Source of the DNA: Nematostella vectensis
Lineage: Eukaryota > Cnidaria > Anthozoa > Actiniaria > Edwardsiidae
Assembly (NCBI RefSeq): GCF_932526225.1
Contig: NC_064043.1
Coordinates: forward strand, 15,312,085 to 15,376,084
Reading direction: 5' to 3'
DNA length: 64,000 nt
Shown here piece after piece: positions 37,369 to 47,261 of the stretch. The position numbers and the translations under genes were made by a program. Position 1 is the first letter of the stretch. The number at the start of each line of letters is the position of its first letter. The notes beneath the pieces were generated by a model. That model did no database searches. It worked only from the letters and a program-made list of their open reading frames with translations, and had not been told where the DNA came from.

Positions 37369-38227
37369 CATATTATCTAATATTCATACAGTCCCTTTCA
37401 CTTAGCAGTAGCTGATGATGGTGATGATGGTGGAGTCCTCGCGAATTGCGAAAGCATTGCCATAATACAAATTGTATTTTGTTAGATTATCTAACAGGCT
37501 CCACAGCGGCGTATACTTATTAAATTACCTTAATTAATTCAAAAGGTCAAACGACATAATTGAAAGGTTTTATGTTACGATTTTAGCCGTGTATTGTATG
37601 CATTTTGCGTGTTTTGGGCTTGGAGAATAGTCCTTCAACAAGACATCGATGGGTGTTCGGGTCACGACACAGGATAAAAATGATTTATTATTATATCATA
37701 ATAACCATTACTGTATATTAAGCATTGAGTATTATTCGAATTCTTAAAATAATTAAAAGACATTACAAGCCAACACATGTTTTCATGCTTTTTTATGTTT
37801 TAGACCGACGAATGATTATGTGTACACAAACATGTTTCTAATCTATAGCAGAAACAAGAGAGTGAGAGAAATACTACTTTTTACAAGTGTTTTACGCTTC
37901 GTCTAGTCGAAATAAGGAAGCTGAATAAATATCCTCATTTCTTGTAGAAATATCGTTAAAATTTCGGTTGGTTCCTCTGCACTATCAATATCATCCCTCC
38001 TTAGTAGTAAAATTGAAGATATGCTGTGTATACCAAAAGGGATATAAATTTTATAAAGGCCCCAGAGGATTCCCTGACCAAAAAGCACGCAAAGCCCCAT
38101 GGGTAACCAATATAATTTCATAAGGTAAACAAAGAGCCAAATGGATCACGTAACTTGTGAGCTCATTGAAGGTCGCAAATGATTGGCTTAACCAAACACA
38201 GGGTTACTGAAAGTCTTATCTGAGGGC

Positions 38228-38961
38228 TTAACACATTGACCCCTCAACCGGACTGTACCGGTTTTGGGAAGTACCCACAACCAAAAAAAAATTCATAAAT
38301 GCAAAACAAACACAACAAAATGAAGATACTCAGGCATCAGTCTAAGGGATAAATGGTCTTGCAGATATGCATCCAACCAAGGTGATAGCAACTTCTCTTA
38401 AGCCAAATAATAGCACAGATTCCTTGACAAATTTCAAATCGAACAAGGAAAGAAAAGCAGAATCACACCTTTTAACAAAACGCTCAAAATACCACACAAG
38501 GGAGAGAGATCAGCAAACACAGCTCAAGACACAAATAGATACCTATAACCTGATCCTCCAGGTTCATTTCCATGGCCTCAAAACACAATGTCCACTCCCT
38601 GAAGACTTGTGAAACCACTTGGACGCCATAACGAATTGCAAAGCATCCTGAAAGATCCAGGAAAAAATTCACGAAGGGGGGCCAGTCAACACTCCTCTCC
38701 CCAAAGTCAGATGGTTTTTTATAAGTCTTTTCACCCCGTAGCCAAACAAATCAATTCCAGGTCATACAGGCCCAGAATAGCAGTGTAAACAATTTTGGAA
38801 TCAATTTGGTTTTCAGAAAAGACAGCATTTAGGAGAGCTGTGGTGATTCATTAGAAAAATTATTTTCTCATCCAGGCAAAGCCAAAAAAGGAAAAATCAC
38901 CATGAATTTACCTTTGCATGCAAATACCCATAAGCACATCACAATGCACACAATGGGTTAA
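38228..38961. mobile_element. Non-autonomous piggyBac-like element (TTAA-flanked, about 726 bp)
   Basis: TTAA lies at 38228-38231 and 38958-38961. The sequence starts CACATTGACCCCT and the inverse of its end is CCCATTGTGTGCAT, a short imperfect inverted repeat (C-M-CATTG core). There is a small palindrome, ACCGGACTGTACCGGT, near the left end. No transposase frame. The TTAA target and C-rich ends suggest piggyBac; the call is inference. Confidence 0.45.
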
Positions 38962-39175
38962 ATGCTCCTATTTCAAATAAGGCTGCACTCGGAGAATCTG
39001 TGTATAGTAACCCGCAGTGCTTCATGGGTATCACGTAAATAAGCGTAAATAACATAGAAGAAAACGTTGACGTTTTGAGGGACTGGTACCGAGGACTCTT
39101 AGTTTCTTTTCAGATACTTTCTCCATTGATTTAAGATGGTCACAGTCACTGCTTTTATCTTCTGATTACAAGTCA

Positions 39176-39436
39176 TAGTATAGTATGGTATGGTATGGTA
39201 TGGTATGGTATGGTATGGTATGGTATGGTATGGTATGGTATGGTATGGTATGGTATGGTATGGTATGGCATGGTATGGTATGGTATGGTATGGTATGGTA
39301 TGGTATGGTATGGTATGGTATGGTATGGTATGGTATGGTATGGTATGGTATGGTATGGTATGGTATGGTATGGTATGGTATGGTATGGTATGGTATGGTA
39401 TGGTATGGTATGGTATGGTATAGTATAGTATAGTAT
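39176..39436. repeat. (TATGG)n pentanucleotide array, about 48 copies
   Basis: Uninterrupted GGTAT units, with one TGGCA variant at about 39267 and degenerate TAGTA units at both ends. All frames look open because the period is 5 and no stop can form. Confidence 0.95.
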
Positions 39437-39543
39437 ATATGAGCGACTCACAGAAAATATCCAACCATAATATAGATATAAACGAGAGAGACCTTAATAA
39501 ACTTAGTAAGTCTTAACTTATCGGTTTACTGCTAAAGCTACAG

Positions 39544-40139
39544 GAGACGAAGCCTCCGCCAGCGCCTAGGACATACAGGCCAAGACCACCAGTCCCCACA
39601 ACACGAAAGAGCGTCAGGCGGATGGCCCAGAAGTATGAAGAGAGTATAATACCACCCTCTCCCCAGTTTAGGGACGGACACAGGCCAGTCCCCACACCAC
39701 GCAAGAGCGTCAAGCGGATGGCGCAGGAGTACGAGGACAACACAATACCACCACCACCAGAGTACCAAGACAGGCCAGTTCCTACACCTAGGGCTCGTAG
39801 GCCAGTGCCGACACCTATAACTAGGATAGTGCAGACGAGGTGTGCCTTGAGAGGTTACACCATGTCCTTCGAAATTGGGGTGAGGAGACCCTCTAGCGCA
39901 ACTGCAAAGCACGGCTAAGGCCACCGAACACCATATCGCAAAGACGCTAGAATCTATGAAAGGCCTTAAATTCGGTTCAGCATTAAAGATCACGTTCAAG
40001 AAAAACGTCGGCGACGACTGAGTGTTTAAGACCGCTTACTTTAACAGTACACCCCAAACAATCATCAATAGTACCGAGATCCGGCAAGGCATTGCGGCAA
40101 GGCATTGCGGAACACCCATCAACAAGTTCTGAATAGAAT
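39544..40139 (+). pseudogene. Broken coding fragment resembling a Polinton/Maverick-type element protein
   Basis: An open stretch up to about 39880 encodes a proline-rich segment with two copies of RPVPTPRKSV or similar followed by RMAQ(K/E)YE. A frameshift near 39880 moves the reading to another frame (AQLQSTAKATEHHIAKTLES). An in-frame TGA follows at 40019-40021, and the next segment (VFKTAYFNSTPQTIIN) continues in that frame. The later part reminds me of a recurrent protein encoded next to DNA polymerase B genes of Polinton-like repeats in invertebrates. That is recalled, not searched. It is too damaged to be functional. Confidence 0.45.
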
Positions 40140-40184
40140 AGCCCAATGGGTATTAGTCACTGTATTTCCGCCGGGAGAAAGGAA

Positions 40185-40247
40185 CGTGTCATCGTAAAAT
40201 CGAGGTTATCGTAAAATCCATTATCGCAAAATCCAGGTTCCACTGTA
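40185..40247 (-). mobile_element. pogo/Tigger-like terminal inverted repeat remnant
   Basis: On the minus strand this reads TACAGTGGAACCTGGATTTT, then GCGATAATGG and ACGATAACCTCGATTTTACG. The CAGTGGAACCT start with a flanking TA is characteristic of pogo/Tigger ends. The other end is not identified. Confidence 0.5.
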
Positions 40248-41698
40248 ATAATAGGAAAGGTAAAAGTAATAAGCTATGCATTTTTATGCATTTTAGATAG
40301 GGCTCATATTAGGGAGGTGGAATACCTGGAGCACAGTCAAAGTGTAGAATCCTGTTGTTACAATGTCCCTGGGTGTGTCTCTCGCTGAAGTTTGGTCTTC
40401 GTAGGGGTTTGGGGGAGGGGGGGATTAGAATGGGGACAAACCCCTAGTTTATAGTGGCTCCGCTTTTAGGCAGTGCCTAAATCTATATATTGTCGTTATG
40501 TCACTACTGTGCACCAGGCATAAGTGAAAGCACATTGAGGGCAGTGAACCAAATAATTTTTTTAAGAAAAAACAATTTTAAAACGAATTCTCAATTTTCT
40601 TGATTTTTTTTCTCGATGCTAACGCTGCTTTGGGGATAGTATTCATAAGATTTTTGCACTGTAAAAGATAGGACAATCAAGCCCTTTTAAAAATTTGGGC
40701 CCTCCTCCACCTGAAGAGATTATGCTTCTTACCTTTTTCTTGCCTCAATCAGCGTTGTGCTATGGCATTTACAATAAGAATTACACAGAAGATGTACATA
40801 AATTTTCATGATATCCAAAGGTGGTGGGCATAAAATTCTGTTACAACACAGAGCCCCCACAAAAAGCAGATGTTAGGTATCCCAGTCAACCCTGCGCGCA
40901 GGGTCAAGTTCAGGTTCAGGTTCAGGCTGAAATGCGACGAGCTCTCCGTGTTTGATTAGAAAAACCCGTCCAAGTTACGTTGTGTTATTCGAGCTACTAC
41001 CCCTTGGCGTGCGAACTGTCCTCGACGCGTAGCCGAACGTGCCCGAGAACGCGTCGCTAACAAATTAGAGGGAAATTCGTGGACTATTATCAGAATTTAG
41101 GCTAACAAACACTGCTCCATCCAAACTTGTAGTATGGATATATTTGTTTTTGGGTTCGCTCCTCGTAGTCAGTAAAGGGCGCATTGTAAACAAACGAAGT
41201 TCGAGACTCTGGTACCCATTGAAACGAGAAAAGAAATATATAAATTATGTGTCCTTTTCAACTGGCAATTGTCTCAACCTATTTGGTGAAATCCAGTCCC
41301 GACATTCTTATAAAAATAAGTTTCTTCTATAAAAATAAAAGAGTTGATGCTCTCCATGATTTTCAGCAAAATAACCGATATATAATGTTCATTTGGGTCC
41401 AACTTTTATTACTTTGGGACCGATCATTTCATTTATGCTTTCAACACAGTAGATCCTTGGGTTTCCTGTGTTCCATGGCGCCTGGTTGAAAATAAGAGGT
41501 TCCGTTTCCCTAGTCGGCTTCCTACACACAACAAAACACAGAATAAAACACTTGACTCGGCGAATCTAGTCACCGGTATCGCTCGTGATAACGATCCATT
41601 CGAGGATATTATGATTTCTCGACGTGATTGACGATACGGATGTTTTTCACAATCGTCATGTGATAAAGGCTAGTCAGCGAGAGTTTGTGTATTAAATC
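40248..41698. other. Intergenic, 5' flank of the TIR gene
   Basis: No gene recognised. CAGGTTCAGGTTCAGG occurs near 40910. The 300 bases before 41699 are expected to hold promoter and 5' UTR; no distinct motif seen. Confidence 0.4.
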
Positions 41699-44600
41699 AT
41701 GGCCCAAGGACTTATAACTAAAGATATACTTCGGTTTAGCACCGATATTGGGGAGTGTGGCATTGAACTATGCGTAGGAGATATAACACAGCTACCAAAG
41801 GAAGAAAAAGTCGATGTTTTGGTTGTGTCGGCGTTCCCAGGTAAACACAGCTATATAAGTTTTATGATTAGTAAGCTTATATGTGCAATTCGCTTTACCT
41901 TACACAAATCTATCAGTCAAAAGTATTTCAAGAATTTGTTTTTTTTTTAACTATAAGTTTGGCGAAGTAGATTCTTATGCGATGTTTTTAAAAAAGAACT
42001 GATCAGCTGGCTTACTATTGATAAGTATTTTACTTTGGGTTTTATTATGACTGTCAAAAATTAACTCACTGTCAAAAATACATCTCCCAATATTATCTTA
42101 ACACGAATGTTCGACGTGGAAATCATCAGACCTCAAATTATAAATATTCTAAATTTGAGGCCTGTAGCGAGGATGATTGATTGTTGATAACATATTTATC
42201 TGTTTTTTTATCAGGAAACATATAGCTCTCCACTGTACACTTCTTTTGATTTCAATCCGAGTGATAGAATATTTTGTTTTCAGATTTAAATCGCTTTGAT
42301 GTTGGATGTAAAATAGTTTTGCTTAAGCCGGAAATCCAATCTTTCATGCGAGGCCTCGGGAAAAACAGCTACTAGAAATATATAGAAAATAAAACACGTT
42401 AACGCTAATTGATAAAACTGCGCAAATTATACATTTTGTTGTTGCTTTTCTACAAAAAAGCGTATATAAATGATATATTTCTGTACTGCCCTCTCCTATC
42501 GACCAAGCGTAAAGTAAAAGTGTGAGGCATTTTTTGAAATACAGGTGATGGCAACAACTGTTGTTGAAGTTCCACCACATTTTGGGGGGTGGTTGTGGAA
42601 TTGTGATGTAGAATTTTAAAGTTGAAATCGCTTTAAAGTTGAAACTTTAAATTTTAGAATTAAATACAATAAAGAAATTCAGATTAAATCTAAAAATTCT
42701 AAATTTCTATAATACCCCCATGATACCAATTTGTTCATAGTATTACAATCAATCTAATCAATCTAAATTGGGGCAGCAGATTCTTTTCTGGTGGCTCCAG
42801 TTTTTTATATTGAAAGTCTTAAAAGTGTTGCAATTCTTACTTGTATGAACTTTGACTTTCAAAAGATGTGAAATAACAAAATGGTTCTCTATAGATCAAA
42901 GATTCACAATCAATTAAAATACGATTTGCTTTCCTTGTCCTTGCCACCTCTTTCTGCCTACTTGATTATAATAAATTGAGGTATTTTCCAACTAGGGGAC
43001 TATTCGCCTACGCCAAGCTCTCTGATTGGTCAGCTACAGATCAAATTAGGTCTGAGTGTTAGGAAGCTATCCACTGATAAAGAGGAAGACCTTCGTAGAC
43101 AGTACTACTGTTGGTGGTCCAAGCCTCTGACAGATGAACTGAGCTTTGGCAGAATCTTATGCTTTGAAGGAGGCTTTAGGGGCTCCAGGCCGCCTGCCGT
43201 GATTGGTGCAGTGTTTAGATGTCTTGTACCTGTTCTCAATAACCAGGAAGGGTCTGTTATGATGCCTTTGCTCACCTCTGGTGACCAGGTCAGTGTAAAA
43301 ATGCAGGGAAGGAAGGGGGGAAGAATGTTATTTGATTTTTTGACATTTCAATTTTGTTATGGTTGAGAATCTTGATTAACTGTGTACTTCTAAGGAGAAA
43401 ACAGAACTTGTAAGAGCAGGAACGGTCCTCAGAATTCTGGGATAGGGGCAAAATACTAAAAAGTAGGGGGGGGACAGCAACGCCCTTACTGATTTCCTTA
43501 TCATTAAAATGTCATACTATACCACTCATGTGTATGCTTGTCTTTCAGGGCTACTCCGAACAGCTTGTGCTAAGACAGGTCATGAATGCTGCTATTCACT
43601 GGATGAAGGCTGGCCTCCCATTACGAACCCTTAAGGTTGTCATCTTCGCCAGGAATCCCGAAAAGGAAGATAAGTCACACAAGCCTCTATTTGAGCTTTT
43701 CAAAGAGTACAAAGACAAGTATGAGGACAAGAATATTGATGAAGAAATCCAGGTAAATTATACAAATTAATGCAGACTCATACCCAGGAGGGGAGAATGG
43801 GGTTACAATGATCCTTCAAGAAATGACATACTTTTTGGTGGTCAGTGGGGGAGGGGAGGGACGTACAAACCATGCACACACAAGTTACCCAAATCCTTGC
43901 TATGCGCTCGTGATTTTAACCAGTAGGTGATCTCGATGGGGGCCCTCCCCCCCCCTTTAGTCTAAATTTTTTAACTTGATATGTGAAAAAGATGCCATAA
44001 AGCATTCCTCGGAGGTCTCCACACAGCTCTTTTGCTGTGTTATTTTTAACATGAAGTGTCCAGGAAATAAAGAATCTAGAGTACCAGCATCAAGCGAAAG
44101 AGTCTTTTTTTTTTAAACATTTTGACTGCTGCATATTTTATCGATAAAATATCGATAAAGTTTATTTTAGGCAGGAAAAACAGGACTGTGGCTACTAGGG
44201 AACCGGAACATAATTTTGGGTTAAACTTGGCTGGAAATACATAATTTGGGCACAAAAAGACCAGGACACAGGAATAAGATCCCACCATGACTCTTATAGT
44301 TCTTCTATTCTCTCGCTACGCTCAGGCGAAAAGAAAAGATTTCTAGTTTTAATATAATCAACAAGAACAACAAGCATTGTGGGGTATCGCACGTGGGTCA
44401 GCGTCATTTATTTCTAATACACGATCTTCTAATACGTACAGTGTGTATGCTGAAAGGCAGAAATACAATCATCAGAAAACGCTGAAATACTTAAGCGTTT
44501 GAGCATCCCCTCAAAGGGGATTGTTGAGAGAAGTTATGTCAACAAGAAATTCCATTTCCCTTTACTAGGACCCTGCTGACTCCAAAGATATCTACTTGTC

Positions 44601-46996
44601 CCATGCCAGTGAGGACCACAACACAGCAGTAGAAGTGCGAAAATACCTTGAATCAAAAGGAGACATCAGTATCTTTGACCAGGTCCAAGAGCTGAATGCC
44701 AATGAGTCATGGCAGGATGAGATATACACTGCCATGGCCCGCTGTGCTCGTGTGGTCACCTTGCTTAGCCCTGAATACCTTTCATCGGTCAGCTGTATCG
44801 AGCAGTACAACATGGCGATGTGCATCAGCCGTAAGAAGCACAAAGAAGTGCTGGCTCCACTCTACATCACTACTATACCGACACTGCCCACCTACATGGG
44901 CCTTATACAGTATATAGACTGCAGGTGAGTAATAGGTGATCTCACATGTCATTATATATCATTACTATACCGACACTGCCCACCTACATGGGCCTTATAC
45001 AGTATATAGACTGCAGGTGAGTAATAGGTGATCCCACATGTTATTATATATCATTACTATACCGACACTGCCCTCCTACATGAAAGGATTTTTTCATGAC
45101 GAATATGTACAGTGTATTATATATACAGAACGGGTGTGTAGCCAGCATCTGCTGAGCGGAGGTGCAGTCATAGATATCATGTGGAAAAAGAATGATATTA
45201 AGTGTAATAGTATCAATAGTAAATGATCCGTATTTGGCGACAAGGGGAGGGGGTACCCCCTACTAGCTACATGCTTGTATATCCCCGACAACTTGATTTT
45301 TCCCAGAAGTATATATTACAGCTGGCTATGTTTCTTTTCTATGTTTTATTTGACTTCCCTTCAGACCCAGAGACACAGAGAAACTAGAGAAAGCAATGTA
45401 CGCGATCAAGGAGTGGTTATCCAGCAACAAGGTCAAGCAAGAAGTATCTCCGCTCGAGTTGTCCCAACTCTCTGGCGACAAACACGACGTGTTTATATCT
45501 TACTCCCACTGTAATGATGCCGAGGCGATGAAGGTGCTGCAACTTCTAAAGGAACACAACCCGTCCATAAACGTGTTCATTGATACATCCGGGCTCAATA
45601 CGGGGGCGTCATGGCAACAGGCCCTCTACCACGCCCTTGGTGAGTCAAGTAATAAGTCACAAACGTCACAATAACCAGGCCCTCTACCACGCCCTTGGTG
45701 AGTAACGTAATAAGTCACGAACGTCACAATAACCAGGCCCTCTACCACGCCCTTGGTGAGTCACGTAATAAGTCACGAACGTCACAATAACCAGGCCCTC
45801 TACCACGCCCTTGATGAGTCACGTAATAAGTCACGAACGTCACAATAACCAGGCCCTCTACCACGCCCTTGGTGAGTCACGTAATAAGTCACGAACGTCA
45901 CAATAACCAGGCCCTCTACCACGCCCTTGGTGAGTCACGTAATAAGTCACGAACGTCACAATAACCAGGCCCTCTACCACGCCCTTGGTGAGTCACGTAA
46001 TAAGTCACGAACGTCACAATAACCAGGCCCTCTACCACGCCCTTGGTGAGTCACGTAATAAGTCACGAACGTCACAATAACCAGGCCCTCTACCACGCCC
46101 TTGGTGAGTCAAGTAATAAGTCACGAACGTCACAATAACCAGGCCCTCTACCACGCCCTTGGTGAGTCAAGTAATAAGTCACGAACGTCACAATAACCAG
46201 GCCCTCGCCTAGTAAGCAAATTCAGAGTAACAGCAATAAAGAATTTCATACTAAAATGTCGTGTGCGAGATACATATGCGTCACGCTCGAAATATATTTT
46301 ATCTCACAATTGTCATGTTAATGTGCCGCGCCTTTTGAAGGTCGAATTCAGGAAAAGTGTATGACATTCATTGATTTGCGGCACTAAAAGATAACAAAAG
46401 TCGATTAAAAATTTTGAAATTCCACTAGGCCTGGTACTGTTTCCATGTACTGCGCACATGCTCTAGAATAAAGTTGTGCTGTCTCGGCTCCTTAGATAAG
46501 CAATAGATAACAAAAGTTTGTTATTGTTTGTATTTGACATTTCAACGGTCTATTTACAAAAACTTGCAATTACCAAAAAAATCTTCGACAGTTAAAATAT
46601 GTTTATTAACCATAATGATTGAACGCATCGTTGTTACTCGCTTTAATTATGGAATAGATGATTTGCGTCAATAGGTATTTTGTGAAAACGTTTAATAGTG
46701 GCGTGATTGGCCATTCCTCAATGACACGTTTGGTGTTTTTCTAGATAATTCTCGTAGCGTAGTAGCCCTCCTGTCTCCTGATTACGTCAAGTCCAAGGTG
46801 TGCAAGGAGGAATACTCTCTCGCGCTAGCACTGCACATGGACCCTCAAAGGGACTTCCGCCTGGTTTCCATAGTGATAGAGCCTGTCGATCAGTTACCGG
46901 TTTGGTGTTGCAAGCCCCTGGCGGTGGACTGCAGCGCAGAGGATGCAGACGGAACCAGTCACCTATCTGTCGTTGTCAGAAGCTTATCTGCTCCAG
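41699..46996 (+). CDS. Macro-like plus tandem TIR-domain protein, six exons, 3' end not seen
   Basis: Exons: 41699-41840, 42996-43288, 43549-43752, 44569-44924, 45365-45639 and 46745-46996. Phases agree and give about 507 residues. Residues about 1-213 start with IELCVGDITQLPKEEKVDVL and VVSAFPGDYSPTPSSLIG, which recall macro (ADP-ribose-binding) domains (weak, from memory). TIR1, about residues 219-340, starts KDIYLSHASEDHN and has NESWQDEIYTAM and VVTLLSPEYLSS. TIR2, about residues 372-507, starts HDVFISYSHCND and has GASWQQALYHAL and VVALLSPDYVKSKVC. TIR domains act as signalling adaptors or NAD-consuming enzymes. TIR1 keeps acidic residues in the helix that carries the catalytic glutamate in NADase TIRs; TIR2 does not. 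Exon 6 ends at CCAG|GTGGGT in phase 1, so at least one more exon is expected, beyond or across the satellite. Read-through would stop at TAA (47065-47067). No confident orthologue name. Confidence 0.82.
44868..45081. repeat. 92-bp tandem duplication of the end of TIR-gene exon 4 with its donor
   Basis: The last about 57 nt of exon 4, its donor AG|GTGAGT and about 35 nt of intron are repeated 92 bp downstream, giving a second intact donor at 45017. A third, partial copy follows (ATCATTACTATACCGACACT at about 45050). Confidence 0.92.
45618..46206. repeat. 58-bp minisatellite, 10 copies, copying the end of TIR-gene exon 5 with its donor
   Basis: Unit: CAGGCCCTCTACCACGCCCT, TGGTGAGTCACGTAATAAGT, CACGAACGTCACAATAAC. 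The first copy is the last 22 nt of exon 5 plus the start of intron 5. Each later copy keeps CCAG|GCC and CTTG|GTGAGT, so each contains an acceptor-like AG, a 19-nt exon fragment and a donor. Confidence 0.95.
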
Positions 46997-47261
46997 GTGG
47001 GTACTATCATGGTACTACCACTTGCATTTGGCTGCTATTGAGGAGGATAGGGGTAGAGAGGTTCTAAGGGGGGTGGGGGGGTGGATAGAAGCCTTTCTGT
47101 CAGAAACCTGAGCATGTCAGGTATGTGTTAGTGTGATGCGGACGCGCATTTGGTAGCTGATTTGTAGGGAGGGGGGCCCTTGGCGGCTGTTGTACCTATT
47201 GCCTGTTCACATGCCATCTTTGTAGTGATCGCGGGAAAGTTGGCGAGAAGAGTTATCGTTC

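Larger units (their letters stand above)
32610..38227. other. Gene-poor region upstream of Tbx20-B
   Basis: No credible coding exon was found. It should hold the Tbx20-B promoter, but no core motif is evident. It carries the 45-bp minisatellite, the 151-bp duplication, a 27-bp repeat and a pogo-like remnant (listed separately). The stretch 34200-36950 shows nothing further that I recognise. Unrelated open frames, for example 35623-35895, lack domain or splice support. Confidence 0.5.

Noticed and set aside
39173..39464. Open frames of MVWYG or IPYHT repeats
   Set aside because: Pure (TATGG)n microsatellite.
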